Assembly: GCA_001179505.1 (NCBI GenBank)
Contig: CDMY01000294.1
Coordinates: 23,902-87,901, forward strand
Direction: 5' to 3'
Source: Vitrella brassicaformis
Lineage: Eukaryota > Sar > Vitrellaceae
Length of the DNA stretch: 64,000 nt
The position numbers were made by a program, and so were the translations under genes. The notes under the pieces were generated by a model that searched no databases, was not told the DNA's origin, and saw only the letters and a list, made by a program, of their open reading frames with translations. Positions 1 through 11,817 of the stretch are shown piece by piece (the stretch's first letter is position 1; each line of letters begins with the position of its first letter).

Positions 1-1051
1 AGGATAACCAGGCACCGATCAAGATAGGGCATGAGGACGATCCCGTGAGGGGCGGGCGGTCCAAAACTCCACCGTAGACATGAACACACACACACACGCA
101 CACACAAGAAAACGCCAAAGCATGCCGGCGTGGGTAGATTCGTGTGTCTGTGTGTGCTCTATGGTGTAGGCGTCGCGTGTTTTGGGACGATGCCAAGCAG
201 AACCACGACGCGAATCGCCAGGCGTCGCGGCTCTTCAGGCAGAGGTAAGCAGACCCCAAACCCAAACCATCCACACACTCACTCTCAGCATGCCATGCAC
301 CACATCCATCCATCCATCCATCCATCAGGTCATACGGTGATACGACACGTGACCTCTTCCACCCCAATGGGTATTCGTCGGCTCCCGTCGTCCTCGGCAC
401 CGCTGTCACCGATGCCAAGGCTAGTGAACATCCCTTTGTCGTGCGGTCGGGCGAGAAGGACGGCTGCTACCATATCGACGCCAAACTGCCCGGTAGGCAC
501 TCAATGCAACGGACCAACGTAGTCTTTGCTAGAGACACAAGTGGAGTGCCTACGTGTGTGTTTTGCAGGCGGCATGTTGACGACGGCCATATCGAACCCT
601 CGGACGAAATGTCTGGAAGTGACGGGACAAATCATAAAACCATCAAGTACAGAGAGACGCACTCATCCAGATGGCGCACAGCGCCCCACACTGGGACGGC
701 CCACCTCTGTACGTCTCTCTCTGTCTGTCTGTTTGTTATGCAGCCCCCGGTGTGCAGCCGCGGCAGCAGCAGGCGCCCTCGATCCACGCCACCTCGATCC
801 CCATCCCCGCCGCCTACGACTCGTGCCACCCACACATCGCCATCCACACAGACCCCTTCAACGGCCACTGCGTCGCCCGCATCCCACGCAAGATCGTCAG
901 GACGCCCTCGCCGCTTCCAGATGACCCCGTCACCAGCAACAACAACAACAGCAATGATAGGCCGGGAGGGGTGGGTGTGGACACGCAGGTGGAGGAGTAC
1001 ACCTTTGGGCATTACGAGCCGCCCAGGGGGGCGGTGATTGGGGAGAACTGA
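1..1051 (+). CDS. 3' part of an unknown spliced gene
   Basis: Not recognised. The 5' end lies outside the window. My reading has exons near 3-54, 172-244, 335-492, 569-708 and 758-1051. Exon 2 reads as RRVFWDDAKQNHDANRQ and continues in phase across a gtaagc donor into SYGDTTRDLFHPNGYSSAP, then VVLGTAVTDAKASEHPFVV. The last exon ends with VEEYTFGHYEPPRGAVIGEN and a stop at 1049-1051. Composition is that of a folded N-terminal part followed by a Pro/Asn-rich tail. The 569-708 exon and the choice of acceptor at 743 or 757 are uncertain; only the 757 acceptor keeps the final frame open. No domain can be named. Confidence 0.45.
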
Positions 1052-1957
1052 CGGACGGACGATATGACACACACACACACACACACACGGAGAGAGAGAG
1101 AGAGAGAGGCGGGTGGCTGGGTTGGATTTTTCCTTCCGCGGCGGCTGACTGAGTGAGAGTGAGTGGTGCATTGCAGCGGGCGTGAGCATGAGCGTGTGGG
1201 TGTGGGTGTGGGTGTGTGGGCGACAGACCACTAGTTAAGGTTTGACTGACTGACTGAGTGGTGGGTGCTGGTGCATGCCATTCATCACACGACTGGAGAG
1301 AGACAGACGATTCAAGCTTCTAACGGATTCGGTGCGCGCACACTATCAGCAATACATCATTCCCAGTGCCTCAACAACGAAAAAAACCCTCCTCCATATA
1401 TCCATTTCACCACTGGCTCTCTCGAACCATCGTCACTTTCCGCAGACAGAGCGGCTCAGCACAATAGCAGACAGAAGTTCGTGTCGCTCGTCCACGTGCG
1501 GCGTGCATGTCTGGCTGATGTAGAGTGGAAGGTCGGTCTGTCACGCGCACTTATCCTCTCAACACCAAGAACATATGCAGACAGACAGTTGCACCGTCTT
1601 CAAAATGCCATCCATCCAAAAAGAGGACATGGACCCCATATTATGATACAAACACGCAGACGATGGCATGCACACATCGATGAACACCGAGTTGACTCAC
1701 ATGCAGGGAGGAGCAGAGACATGCAGACACATGATGACACATGATGACACACAAACAGAAACAAACACACCATCCTGCCCTGACACATTCTGTCGCTCTG
1801 CGCACACCAATCCCTCGGAGATAGTGGCTGCATAGTCGAGCGCCGGCCTCACTCCAGTAGCCAATTGAATGCACCAGTAGCGAAAAAAGCACTGACCAAA
1901 AGCGTTTGCTGTCAGCTGAGAAAAGGTCAAAAACGAGTCGGTGACGCGAGCATTGAG
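1052..1957. other. Intergenic, simple repeats
   Basis: No convincing gene. It holds a CA run with GA run (about 1066-1110), GTGTGG repeats (about 1193-1225), an ACATGATGAC tandem (about 1730-1750) and, at 1921-1936, a 16-nt element shared with the region downstream of the AsnRS gene. Confidence 0.6.
1921..1936 (-). promoter_or_regulatory. Shared 3'-flank element, copy 1
   Basis: On the minus strand this reads TCGTTTTTGACCTTTT and starts about 20 nt past the stop of the NO VEIN-like gene. The identical 16-mer lies at 8922-8937, just past the stop of the AsnRS gene. A 3'-end processing or mRNA element is inferred from position only. Confidence 0.35.
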
Positions 1958-4900
1958 TCAGTTTGGAATTGTGGTCTCGACAAACTCACAGTCGACGCCC
2001 CTGCAAGCAGACACAGCCCATAGGTTGATGCATGTAGCACGTGGTGGATGGGTGCAGCTTGCTCACTCGCAGATGTCGGCTATGTGGTGGTAGAGGTCCG
2101 TGATGAGTGGGCTGCACTGAGGGCTGCCGTTCAGGTCCTTGATCACCAGAAGCCTGCGCAGACACACATGCATACGATACATCCATCCATCCATCCATTT
2201 TCGTTTGTCTGACCAGTAGTCGTAAGCTGCCTCCTGGCTGCTGAGCTTCGACAGCACAAACTCATTCCTGCAGTAACACACACACACATGTGGTTGCTGT
2301 TCTGGTCAATCGTCTGCTCACGCACCGCGAGAGCCGAAACTTGTAGCTGGCCTGTGTTGTGGTCTTGATTTCTATGAAGGTCACTTTGGCGCCCAACGGC
2401 AGGGACGGTCGGGGCAGAGTGGCCCCCTGTCGCAGCCACGGCTTGGTCACATCCAATTGACCCAAGAACTCCTCAACGGCTGCCCTGGTGTGGTCTGTCC
2501 ATCCTCCAGCAGGCAAATCGAGCAGCATCATATCCTGATAGACAATTGACTTGTCCATTCATTCATTCATTCATTCTTGTGTGTCTGCGTGAGTGTGCAT
2601 TACGAAAGGGAGGTATCGCTCCTTCTTGGCGTTCAAGAAGAACACGCAGGACATCTTCATGCCACCACCCTCTGCAGCAGCAGCAGCAGCGGGCAACAAC
2701 GTTAATACTATGAATGTGCCGCGCTCCTCCTCACCTTCGGTGAGCGTGGCGACGTACACATCATTGCCGATGGAATTGTCGCCCGAACGATACCCCAGGC
2801 TCGAGAGGACCTTCGGAAGGAATATTTCAAACGCCATAAGCTCACCATCCCTGTGCACAGACACAAATGCGAGCTTTCCATTGCATTCACACGTTTAGCA
2901 AGCCTACCGTCCAATCTGTCGCAGCACGGCGTCGCTGGGTACTCGATGGGTCACTGTCACATACTCTTGGGCACTCAACACCACTCTGTTGGCAGACAAA
3001 CAGACAGCCAATAACACCAGCTTGATGAACCACAGGTAAGGCCGCTTACCTCGTCTGTCGTCGGCCGAGCTCGTCCTCAGTCAGAGTGAGGCCCCCTTGA
3101 GCCGTGCGACGTCTCACACCAGCTCTGCAGACAGTAAGAGACGTTTCTCACACCCGCCTTTTTCATTCATGGTTCCTTACCGCATTGTGGGCTGCTCGAC
3201 TCGTGCTGGCTCATCATCAGAGCTCCCGTCATCACACGCAGCCGTCGACAATACCAACGCAGAGCCGCCCATGGGAATGCGGCGTGCCTTCAGCATCATT
3301 CTAAGGGCGTCGTCGGACGCCAGGCCGACCAGCAACCTGCACAAAGACAGAAACACACAAAGATAAAACAAGTCACCCACAAATGAAGAAAGCTCTTGTG
3401 TAAGCCGCTAACCATTCTTTGATGGCTTCGAAAGGCTCTTTGGTGGCTTCGAAGAGCTGCTCGGCGATATGATACGTTGTTTCTGTGGTCGGGTCGACAT
3501 ACAGGGTCAGTGTGGCGTCTCGGAGAGGTCCTTGAGGCCCCTTGGACGAGCGCCCAGGGGCCACAGAGGGGGGCGTCAGCAGAGCTGCAGGATTGGACTC
3601 GAAGCTCTGCTGCCGCCCAGATACACACATACTGAAATGCACCTGCAGAAAGAAAGCAATTTAGGCGCTGGGCTGCGGATCGGCCTCCGGCTGACCTTGA
3701 GGGAGTCAACGTGAACCTGAAATAGTCCACAAAGCAGTAAGTCAATGGATCGACAAGCACACTCTCATGCCAAGGTGACTGACCTCTCGTATGTCGCCTT
3801 TTGCAAGCAGCAGCAGGGGATGGTTCGCGTCCTCCTTCTCTATCCTGGCCATCTCTTTCGGGTATTGGTGCTTGCACACGTGCAGAAGGGCTTCTCCAAA
3901 GAATGGGCTGAGACGCTTGGCGGCTTGTGGGACCTCATCTCCGATAGAGTACGTGATCTCAGCGCTGTAGCAAACAAGGAGCAGGGCGCCATCAGTGGCT
4001 GCTGAGGTAGTACACGTCGTCCTTACAACTTGGATAGTCGTCTCACTCCCAGGTGGGTCTCAAGGAAGTCTTGCATCATCGGGTATGGCGCGTACGCGAT
4101 CGGCATGTCCGCTGCAGACGAGCCCACGGGCAACCTGCCACAGCAGAATTATGACAAAGGCAAAATGCAGTGGCTCGGCGCGCATTCACCGACCCTACTC
4201 AACGTCGTGTGAGAGGCTCTCTGACTACCCGTCTGTGTGTGTGTCGTGGATGAATATTTGTTCCGGCGGGAAGAAGCGCCTCTGGTTGGAGTCCCAGACA
4301 GAGAGCTGCCGCAAGCTGAGCTGGTGGGCCCTCTGCTGAAGTGTATCAATGGCTGTGACAATGAAGTCCTGCACACGTGACAGAGAGAGTGCTCCCTTGC
4401 TCTTTTAGATCGAATAGATCTGCGAGTGATGTACCTCGACGCTCTTCTTGGCGTTGCCGCTGGTCAGGTTCGGACACTGTTTCCGCCACCTGCAGCACCG
4501 GGGGAAAGACCAAGACGGTGTCTGGTGTGTGGCCCCTGATTCATTTCTGCTCACAGGAGTTCATAGTGGGAAGCCTCTGGCTCTCGAGGGACCAACTGGG
4601 CACAAGAGCAAAAGAGAATGCCATGAATTGACGTATTGACGTTTGTTTTGCAGTCTACTTGTTTCAGGAATGGCTTGAGCAGCTCTCGGAACTCAGGATC
4701 GATGCAGTCAGAGAGAACGCGGACCACACTCTCCTCACCCACGAAGAACCCAGTGGGATCACGCCACACAAGCGTCTCGGGCGACAGGCTGACAACGAGA
4801 CGCAGTGACGCACAGCGATAGCCGTGTTGTGCTGTGCTGTGCGTTGTGGCGGCAGACCTCATCCATGTGGCATATGTCGAGCCTTTCCAGGGCATCGCAA

Positions 4901-7900
4901 ACAGGTTGAGCCCCTCATCCTGCATCGCCTTTCTCATCAGCGTCCGCCCGCTCAAGTACCGCCCGCTGGCTGCGGCCATGCCCATCGTCATCTCCTCATC
5001 CATCAAGTTGCTCATCAACGAGTACACCTCACTCAGCTGACGCATGACGTCTTTGGTCACTTGTGTCCGCTGAAGTGTCGGTGCCAGCTGCTTGAAGCGG
5101 ATCAGGATGGGCTCGACAGCGACAGTGAGGTGCACTCCCAAACAGCTGAGGACTCCAGCGATGGGATCTGTATTGCCGCCGATGCTGAGAGGCGAATGAG
5201 GAAAGAGGCCTTCACCGCCGAGGACGCCATCATGGAGCTTGGGAAGGCTCAACAGAGGGGGGAGGTCGATGTCGACAAACCAAACCTGGAGGCAGACACA
5301 AGAAGGTGGGCACATAAGCGGATGATAGGAAGGGCATTCATTCATTTGTGTGCTCTGACCTCGTTAGGTCGACAGACACAGGTGGAGCCGTCATGGAGAA
5401 CGGCCGGCAACCAGCGGGATGTCATGATAGGCTCCGCAAACGGAGCGAAGCGGCCAAAGGACGCGAAGTGGCCTCCACTGGAAGGTTGACGCCAGGACAT
5501 CACGAGCATGTCCCGTATATGTCCCGTTCGTGTGCGTGTGTGTGTCTTACTAGAGCCGATGATGGGCGAGGACCTGGAGGAAGCACCGCACCCTCTCTAC
5601 CTCCTTCGCGCCAACGACAGCTGGCTCTGGCCCCATCCAGCTCAGCGCCCCATCCACAGGTGGACACACCCGAATGGTCAATGGGTGGATTTTGCGGACG
5701 AAACACGTCAGCTCCTCGTCGTAGTCGCTGCTGAGGATGAAGAGCCCCTTCTTGTCACTAGGTAGGGGAAAGACGGTCTCGAGCGAAGTGTTAAGAGAGA
5801 GACATATGGGCCCCGAGCGACTTGGTGAGACGATCTTCTTGTCGGGCTGCGCGATTGACGCATCGTGGACGAGAACGGGAAGAGATGGGAAGCGGTCTTT
5901 TGGCAGGTTGCTGGCAAGGAACTCAGTGACAGCCATAAGCGATCTGTAGAAGGACGGCGTGACGAGCTGTGCATAATATGGGCTTTGGGCTTTCATCTTT
6001 GCTCGCTCACTTGATGGCGTTCTGGTCTGTGGGTGACCTGAGAGCGTCTGCCTCGCAGGCATCCACCAACCACCTGCAAAGGAATACAAGTGCATCACGT
6101 ATACCTGAAGATATTGGAATGTACTTTGCGTAGTTGTCCAGATTCATCTCTTGGACACCTGCATGACACGGAAACGTCCTCATATGCACACGTACATCTC
6201 GAAGGCTTGCAGGTCCTCACCCAGATGCTTGATGAGCCACTGACGCGACTTGTAGGTGAGCCGCTTCGCCACCTCCTCGCACACGAAGTAGCACGACACC
6301 TGCATCAGCCAGCGATTTCCACGTCATCCAGCACATGGATTAGGAGGAGTGAAAGCTGCCCTCACCGTCTCGGCAATACGTTTGTCTTCAATCTGGGTGA
6401 ATTGATGGGAGAAACAGACACGCTTGCGGCCAGGGCGAGCCTCGTACGGAACGCAGAAGCCTGCAGCAGCCAGGAAACCATACTCGAGACCGACCAATTG
6501 TCACCTCATCTGTGTTGTCCACTGGCTCACCGACGGACGTCTTGATGGTTGGCATATCTTCGAGAAAACGCATCGCCCCCGCTCCCACAAGATCCTCCAG
6601 ATAGATGTACACTTGCGCGATCTCATCGTCAGAGAGGCCCTCGAGTGACGATATGCCCCGCCCGCCCGTGGCGCCCCACCCCTTGGCGTCGAACAGCAGT
6701 TGCAGTGGCACTTTGACCACACCAAGGGCCTCAAGCAGCTCCGGCTCAAGCGTGAAGCCAGGGTGTACAAGCTGAACGTGTCTGATGGCGCGGAAGAGGG
6801 CTGCCTTGGACGGCATGGACGGCAGCGGCAGCGTGTGCAGAGCGGACGGCATGGAAGGGGGCAGAGGGGACGTGTGTGATGGGAGGATGGGAAGTGACTT
6901 GGCACCATTCATGATCTCTTTGGCATAAACGAGGAACTCCTCCTGGACATCCTTGCTCGAGAACGGCAGCCACATCAGTACCAACTTCAAGTCGTCCTCA
7001 GACCTGACAAAAGAGGCAAACAGGTGGATGCGTCCGTGCGCTGATTTGTTGCGTCTTACTCGGCTCCTACTTGATGTTGTTGACGCAGTGTTCGAAGAAC
7101 TTGAGGCACAGCTCGGGGACCTTCTCCAGCACGAAGCGATTGAAGGCGTCGGTGAAGTCCAAACTCTCCCGACTACACGACACGACACGCAGATGGCCAC
7201 GGTGCAATGTCGCTCCACTCTGCCTGTGCTCTCCTCTCACCTTGCAGTGGCGACGAAGTCTCTTGAGTTGATGATGAAAGGCAATCCACTCTGCTGAGTT
7301 GTCGGCAGGCCCACGAAGACGGTCGGCAGCCGTCGGTCCGACTTGGCATCTGGCCTCGATGAAAAGGCAAGGGCGATGGTCGTCTTGTCCACTTTGCTCG
7401 TGCTGCGCTGTGCGGCATCCTACATTAAGGGAGACCACATGCGAGCAAGGCAGCACTGCACGACGATTTTCCTTAGTGCTGCTGACCTCCGGGACGTTGT
7501 ACGTGCCCTGGTGGATGAAGAATGATTCGTGCACGCCGCCAGTGCCTGTCAGCTCCCGCACGATGCCGAATTGCTGCAAGACAAGCGGGACAATGCAGAA
7601 ATAGAGGTCTGAACGTGTTTCGTTGCCCTTACGTGGTGCGACTCGACGCACTCGAGCTTCCTGCTGGCCGTCAACGCCCCCCCAATCTTCTCGACGACCT
7701 GGACCTCGATACACTTGAGCTTGTCCAGAAACAAGAGGATGCGGGGCGAGATGGACAGGAGGTCGTCCTTGACTCTCTGGGGGTCGACTGAGAGCGGCAG
7801 ACGGAGGACCGTCTCGTTGGGCTTGTCCCCCACCCAAAAGGCGAAACGAATGACCGATGGATGTGGGCACTCAATCCACCTGGGGGAAGGGAAGAAGGAT

Positions 7901-8378
7901 GATGATGGTTCTTGGTCCGCCTGTCTTGTCACCCTGCTTACTGGGGTATGACGAAGGTCTCCTTCGAGAGGGAGAACCGGAATCCACCGCTGAAGATCTC
8001 CGGAGCGTCAGCGGCTCGAAACACTGACTTGAAACCTGCACTCATCAGTCAGGTAGATGTTTGCATTTCCGCGACTGTTGCGCCGTTGCATCAGCGTACC
8101 GATTCCCTTCTCGCCTATAGTGCCCTCTTCGCTTCTGTATGCCTTCTTGGTAGACAAGTTGACGTCGCAGAGCGACTGGACGTTGGCCTCGGTCATGCCT
8201 TTTTCGTTGTTGTAGACCAGCAGGGAGGGGTCGGAAGGGTCGGTGTTGAGGTAGAAGATGAGCGTGGGCACACATGATGCGTCATAAGCATTGTCCTCGG
8301 CGTTCTGGATGAGCTCGATGGCGAAGCGGCCCGTAGATGAGTAGAGCTGCTCTGAGAGAAGCTGCACACAGACACAGA

Positions 8379-8409
<31 letters not shown>

Positions 8410-8676
8410 GCCGTGCATTCAATGGATGTGCCTCACTTAGTGTATGTGCAGTTGACTACGTCAAGGCCCGCTGCAGCATGGGGTTCATGAGTGCCTCTTT
8501 CTCCTTGCGGACTTTCTCCAAGATGGCACGCTTCGCGCCATTGTTGTCACCCTGACCGATGCTCGAAACACCAGACCTGTGGGTAGAAGCAGAAAGCACA
8601 ACAACAACGGACATCGTGGATGAAGAAAGATGTGTGCGCGTGTGTGTCGTCCTTACGGGCTGCTCACAGACGACAT
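1958..8676 (-). CDS. NO VEIN/sacsin-like protein with GHKL ATPase fold and C-terminal DUF3883
   Basis: A large protein in many exons, transcribed leftward. The start is ATG 8676 (MSSVSSP), joined to an exon ending LMNPMLQRAL. Next comes a GHKL nucleotide-binding fold: N box FAIELIQNAEDNAY, then VYNNEKGMTEANVQSLCDVN, then EGTIGEKGIG spliced to FKSVFRAADAPEIFSGGFRF (about 8340-7960). FVGLPTTQQSGLPFIINSRD (about 7310-7250) matches the follow-on region of sacsin/NO VEIN proteins. The C-terminal exons (about 2560-2060) contain TFIEIKTT and FRLSRNEFVLSK, the pattern of the nuclease-like DUF3883 domain of plant NO VEIN. Stop is at 1958-1960. In plants NO VEIN acts in cell-fate and trafficking phenotypes; the biochemical role is unknown. 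The donor after LQRAL is poorly placed (an in-frame TAG follows), so one splice site is unresolved. Confidence 0.75.
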
Positions 8677-8921
8677 GCTCCCTAGATCTGGCAACACAGG
8701 CAGCACTTCGATGCGAACGAGAGTGGCAGGAATAAAGGTTACAACAAGCAGGAATAGGAATAAGTCAGCGATCTACTGGCTGTCTCTAGCGCAATTCACC
8801 CATGACTCATGCAGTCTCGTCTGTGGCTGTACAATTCAATTCGCTTTGCGAGGGAACAGACACAACCAGGCACTTGTCTGTCGCTTCATTTGCACACCGA
8901 TAGCATAGCACTGCACTCATC

Positions 8922-8937
8922 AAAAGGTCAAAAACGA
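8922..8937 (-). promoter_or_regulatory. Shared 3'-flank element, copy 2
   Basis: Identical to 1921-1936 and in the same orientation relative to its upstream gene, about 35 nt past the AsnRS stop codon. Confidence 0.35.
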
Positions 8938-8970
8938 CCTGTATGTGTGCACATCTGACTGTCCGCCTGG

Positions 8971-11343
8971 TCACATCTCGGCGTGTCCTGGATGCCTTGG
9001 AAAGGGGATGACGTCTCGTATGTTGTCGACCCCTGTCACGAGCATGAGCAGCCTCTCGAAGCCCAGCCCAAAGCCGCTGTGCGGAATGCTGCCGTAGCGA
9101 CGCAAATCCCGGTACCTGAGTGACAAGGTGGTGCAGACAAGACGAGATGTAGTAACGATGGAAGGAGGGAGTGAGTATGTGTGCGTCGGTGGCGTACCAC
9201 CAGTAGGTGTCCTTGTCAAGGCCGCACTCCTCTAACCTCCTGCAAGACACCAAACAACAGAGACGGCGGACTCTTGAGCCAGTCAGGCTCATGTGGTCCA
9301 TCAATGTGTACCTGTCCAGAACGTCGAGTCGTTCCTCCCTCTGCGATCCGCCGATGACCTCTCCGATTTTGGGCAGGAGTACGTCCATGGCGGCGACCGT
9401 CCGGTCGTCGTCATTCAGACGCATGTAAAACGCCTTGATCTCCTTGGGATAATTGTACACGGTGACGGGCTTGCCGAAGACCTTCTCAGTGAGGTGCCTT
9501 TCGTGCTCCGTGCCGAGGTCGATGCCCCAGTCGGGCGACACGTCGAATGAGACACTCCCAGATGACACCTGAGAGGGCAGGGGAGAGTGTGGGTGCATCT
9601 GCATGTGTGTGGTGTGTGGTGGGTGTTGTGGCTCTACCCTACCTCCTTCTGCAAGAGGTCGATGGCTTCCGTGTATGAGACCCGCCTGTAGCCGCCTTCC
9701 ACCTGCACCAGATGGAAGGAAGCCACAGATGGGTGGACACAACACACTTCAGTGTCAGTGTGTGCCGTTGTTTTCATCTGCATGCTTACGAGCTGTTCCA
9801 GCCTTTCGAGCAGCGACTTATCCACCCTGCAGACAACACACCGACAAGCCAATCGAGGCGAGAGATTCCTCAGTCGCGTTAGTGTGCGTGTGTGCTGACC
9901 ACTGATTGAAGAACTCCAGGTCATTCCCGCAGTGCTCCAGCGCCCACCGCACACAGTAGGCCAGATACTCCTCGGCACACGTCATCGTATCCGACAGCTC
10001 CGCAAAGGCCATCTCCGGCTCGATCATCCAAAACTCGGCCAAATGCCGAGCGGTCTGACACCCCACACCCATGCGCAAAGACAGACAGACACACACGTCC
10101 ACCCACCCATCCCTCAGCACGTGCGGCTCCCTTTGTTCGCTGACATTGGAGTTTTCCGCCCGGAATGTTGGCCCGAATGTGTAGCAGTCGCCGACGGCAC
10201 AGCAGTAGTTCTCGACAGCCAGCTGGCCTGACACCGTCAGGTAGGCCGCCTTTTGGAAGAAGTCCTTCGAGTAGTCAACCGATCCGTTCTTGGTCAAAGG
10301 GAGGGAACGGTCACGGGAGAGGTCTCCCGGCAAGAGAGTTGTCACCTGCACCCATGCATCCGCAGACAGACGCAGTGGCGCATGAAGTGCGAGTTTGGTG
10401 CATGGGTCTGACCGACCTGGAACATCTCTCCTGCCCCCTCGCAATCAGAGCAGGTGATGATGGGCGTGTGGATGTACAGAAAACCACGTGACTGAAAGGA
10501 AAGGCCAACACTCACATGATCACACAACACACCCAGCATTTCAGCCAGCCCATGGCAACCAGCTCAGCTCACCTGGAAGAAGTTGTGTGTGGCCTCCGCC
10601 ATGGCCGAGCGGACCCTCGTGACGGCCCCCATCAGGTTGGTCCGCGGCCTCAAGTGGCTGATGGTCCGTAGGTACTCGCGAGAGTGCCTTTTCTTGGCCA
10701 GGGGGTAGTCCTTTCCCTCAGTGGACGAGTAAATCGTGATGCTTGTTGCCTGCAGCTCCACCTTCTGCTCACGGCCCTTGGACGCCACCAGCTCTCCTTC
10801 GAAGCGGAGAGCGCTGCCCGTGCCGCACTTGACCAGCCTGTCGAAGCCGTCGACCGACCCATCCACCACCACTTGCAGCCCTTTCAGAGTGGAGCCGTCA
10901 TTCAGCTCCACAAAGGCGAACTTGCCCCCGCCAGCCTCACGGATAGTCCGCGACCAGCCGGCCACAGCGACGGTGCTGCCGATCTCCTTCTCGCCTCCAT
11001 CAGGCGACAGCAGGATGCTCGCAAGCCGCCGCCGACCGCCAAAACTTGACGCCGCAACTTGACGGGTGGGGAGGGAGGGTGAGGGAGCTGGAGGCGGAGA
11101 GGAGCTGACAGCTGACGACTCATCGCCGTTGATGCTGTGTGTCTGCACAGCTGCCGCTGCTTTAGCTGGCGGCTCTGCGACGGCTGCCACAGGGGTGCCT
11201 TGTGATGAGTCATCGAGCTGCCTTCGCGTGGCTGTCGGCCGCCTCGGGTGGATGCGGCTGATCCGCGGTCGTGACAGGAAAAGTGGGAGAGGGGATGAGG
11301 CGACGGACAGCAGGGGAAAGAGAAACGATGACGACAGATGCAT
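8971..11343 (-). CDS. Asparaginyl-tRNA synthetase, organelle-targeted
   Basis: A class IIb aminoacyl-tRNA synthetase that charges tRNA-Asn. Start ATG 11343; stop TGA 8971-8973. The first ~30 residues are hydrophobic ([20 protein letters not shown]), followed by an Arg/Ser/Pro-rich stretch ([18 protein letters not shown]) and a Pro/Ser linker. This looks like a signal peptide plus transit peptide for a complex plastid. The OB-fold anticodon domain follows ([20 protein letters not shown]). The catalytic domain has [18 protein letters not shown], motif 2 ([20 protein letters not shown]) and motif 3 ([20 protein letters not shown]). The end, [14 protein letters not shown], is typical of bacterial/organellar AsnRS. 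There are about ten exons. The upstream neighbour is divergent, sharing a 475-bp promoter region. The identity as AsnRS is secure; the compartment is inference. Confidence 0.94.
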
Positions 11344-11454
11344 TGCTGTCGGCTGAATCAGGCCGTCAAGCGAGAGATCCACTGCAGCAGGCCTTCATGC
11401 GCATTCGGGCAGCATCTGCAGTGCCTTCTTCTCTTCGGTTTGCTCTCGGGGAGT

Positions 11455-11474
11455 GCGAGCTTTCTTTGCGAGCT
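11455..11474. promoter_or_regulatory. Paired GCGAGCT boxes
   Basis: GCGAGCT occurs twice as a direct repeat with a 6-nt spacer, between the divergent AsnRS and Tyr/His-rich genes. Similar pairs lie at 40650-40669 and 63105-63123, both also in divergent promoters. Confidence 0.4.
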
Positions 11475-11817
11475 TAGCAATTTCGATGAGTCAAACACCA
11501 CCAAATCAAACCGCTGATCCTCCCTGGCAGCAGCAACGGCGCTGTGCTGCGATCCAAAACGGCAGCTGGTTAACTGGCTCGTTACCGGCCGCGGATCGGC
11601 GAGCGGTGCGGATTCGTTAGCTGCTCTCGAGAGCTATCTCGACTCCCTCTCGTCTTCCACGTCACGGTGTCTTCCGCAGACAGCCTTTGCCACCTCGAAT
11701 CAAGCCGCAACTCCATCCAGCTTCTCTCGTCCCTCGGCAGCTCTTTCTTCCTTTGTCAGCCCTTGGTCCCTTATATCTCTTGTGCAGCCAGCCACCTACC
11801 CAGCCATCAAGATCAAG

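Noticed and set aside
1265-1744. 159-codon open frame on +
   Set aside because: His/Arg/Thr-rich from CA repeats, no splice or family support, in a repeat-rich intergenic region.
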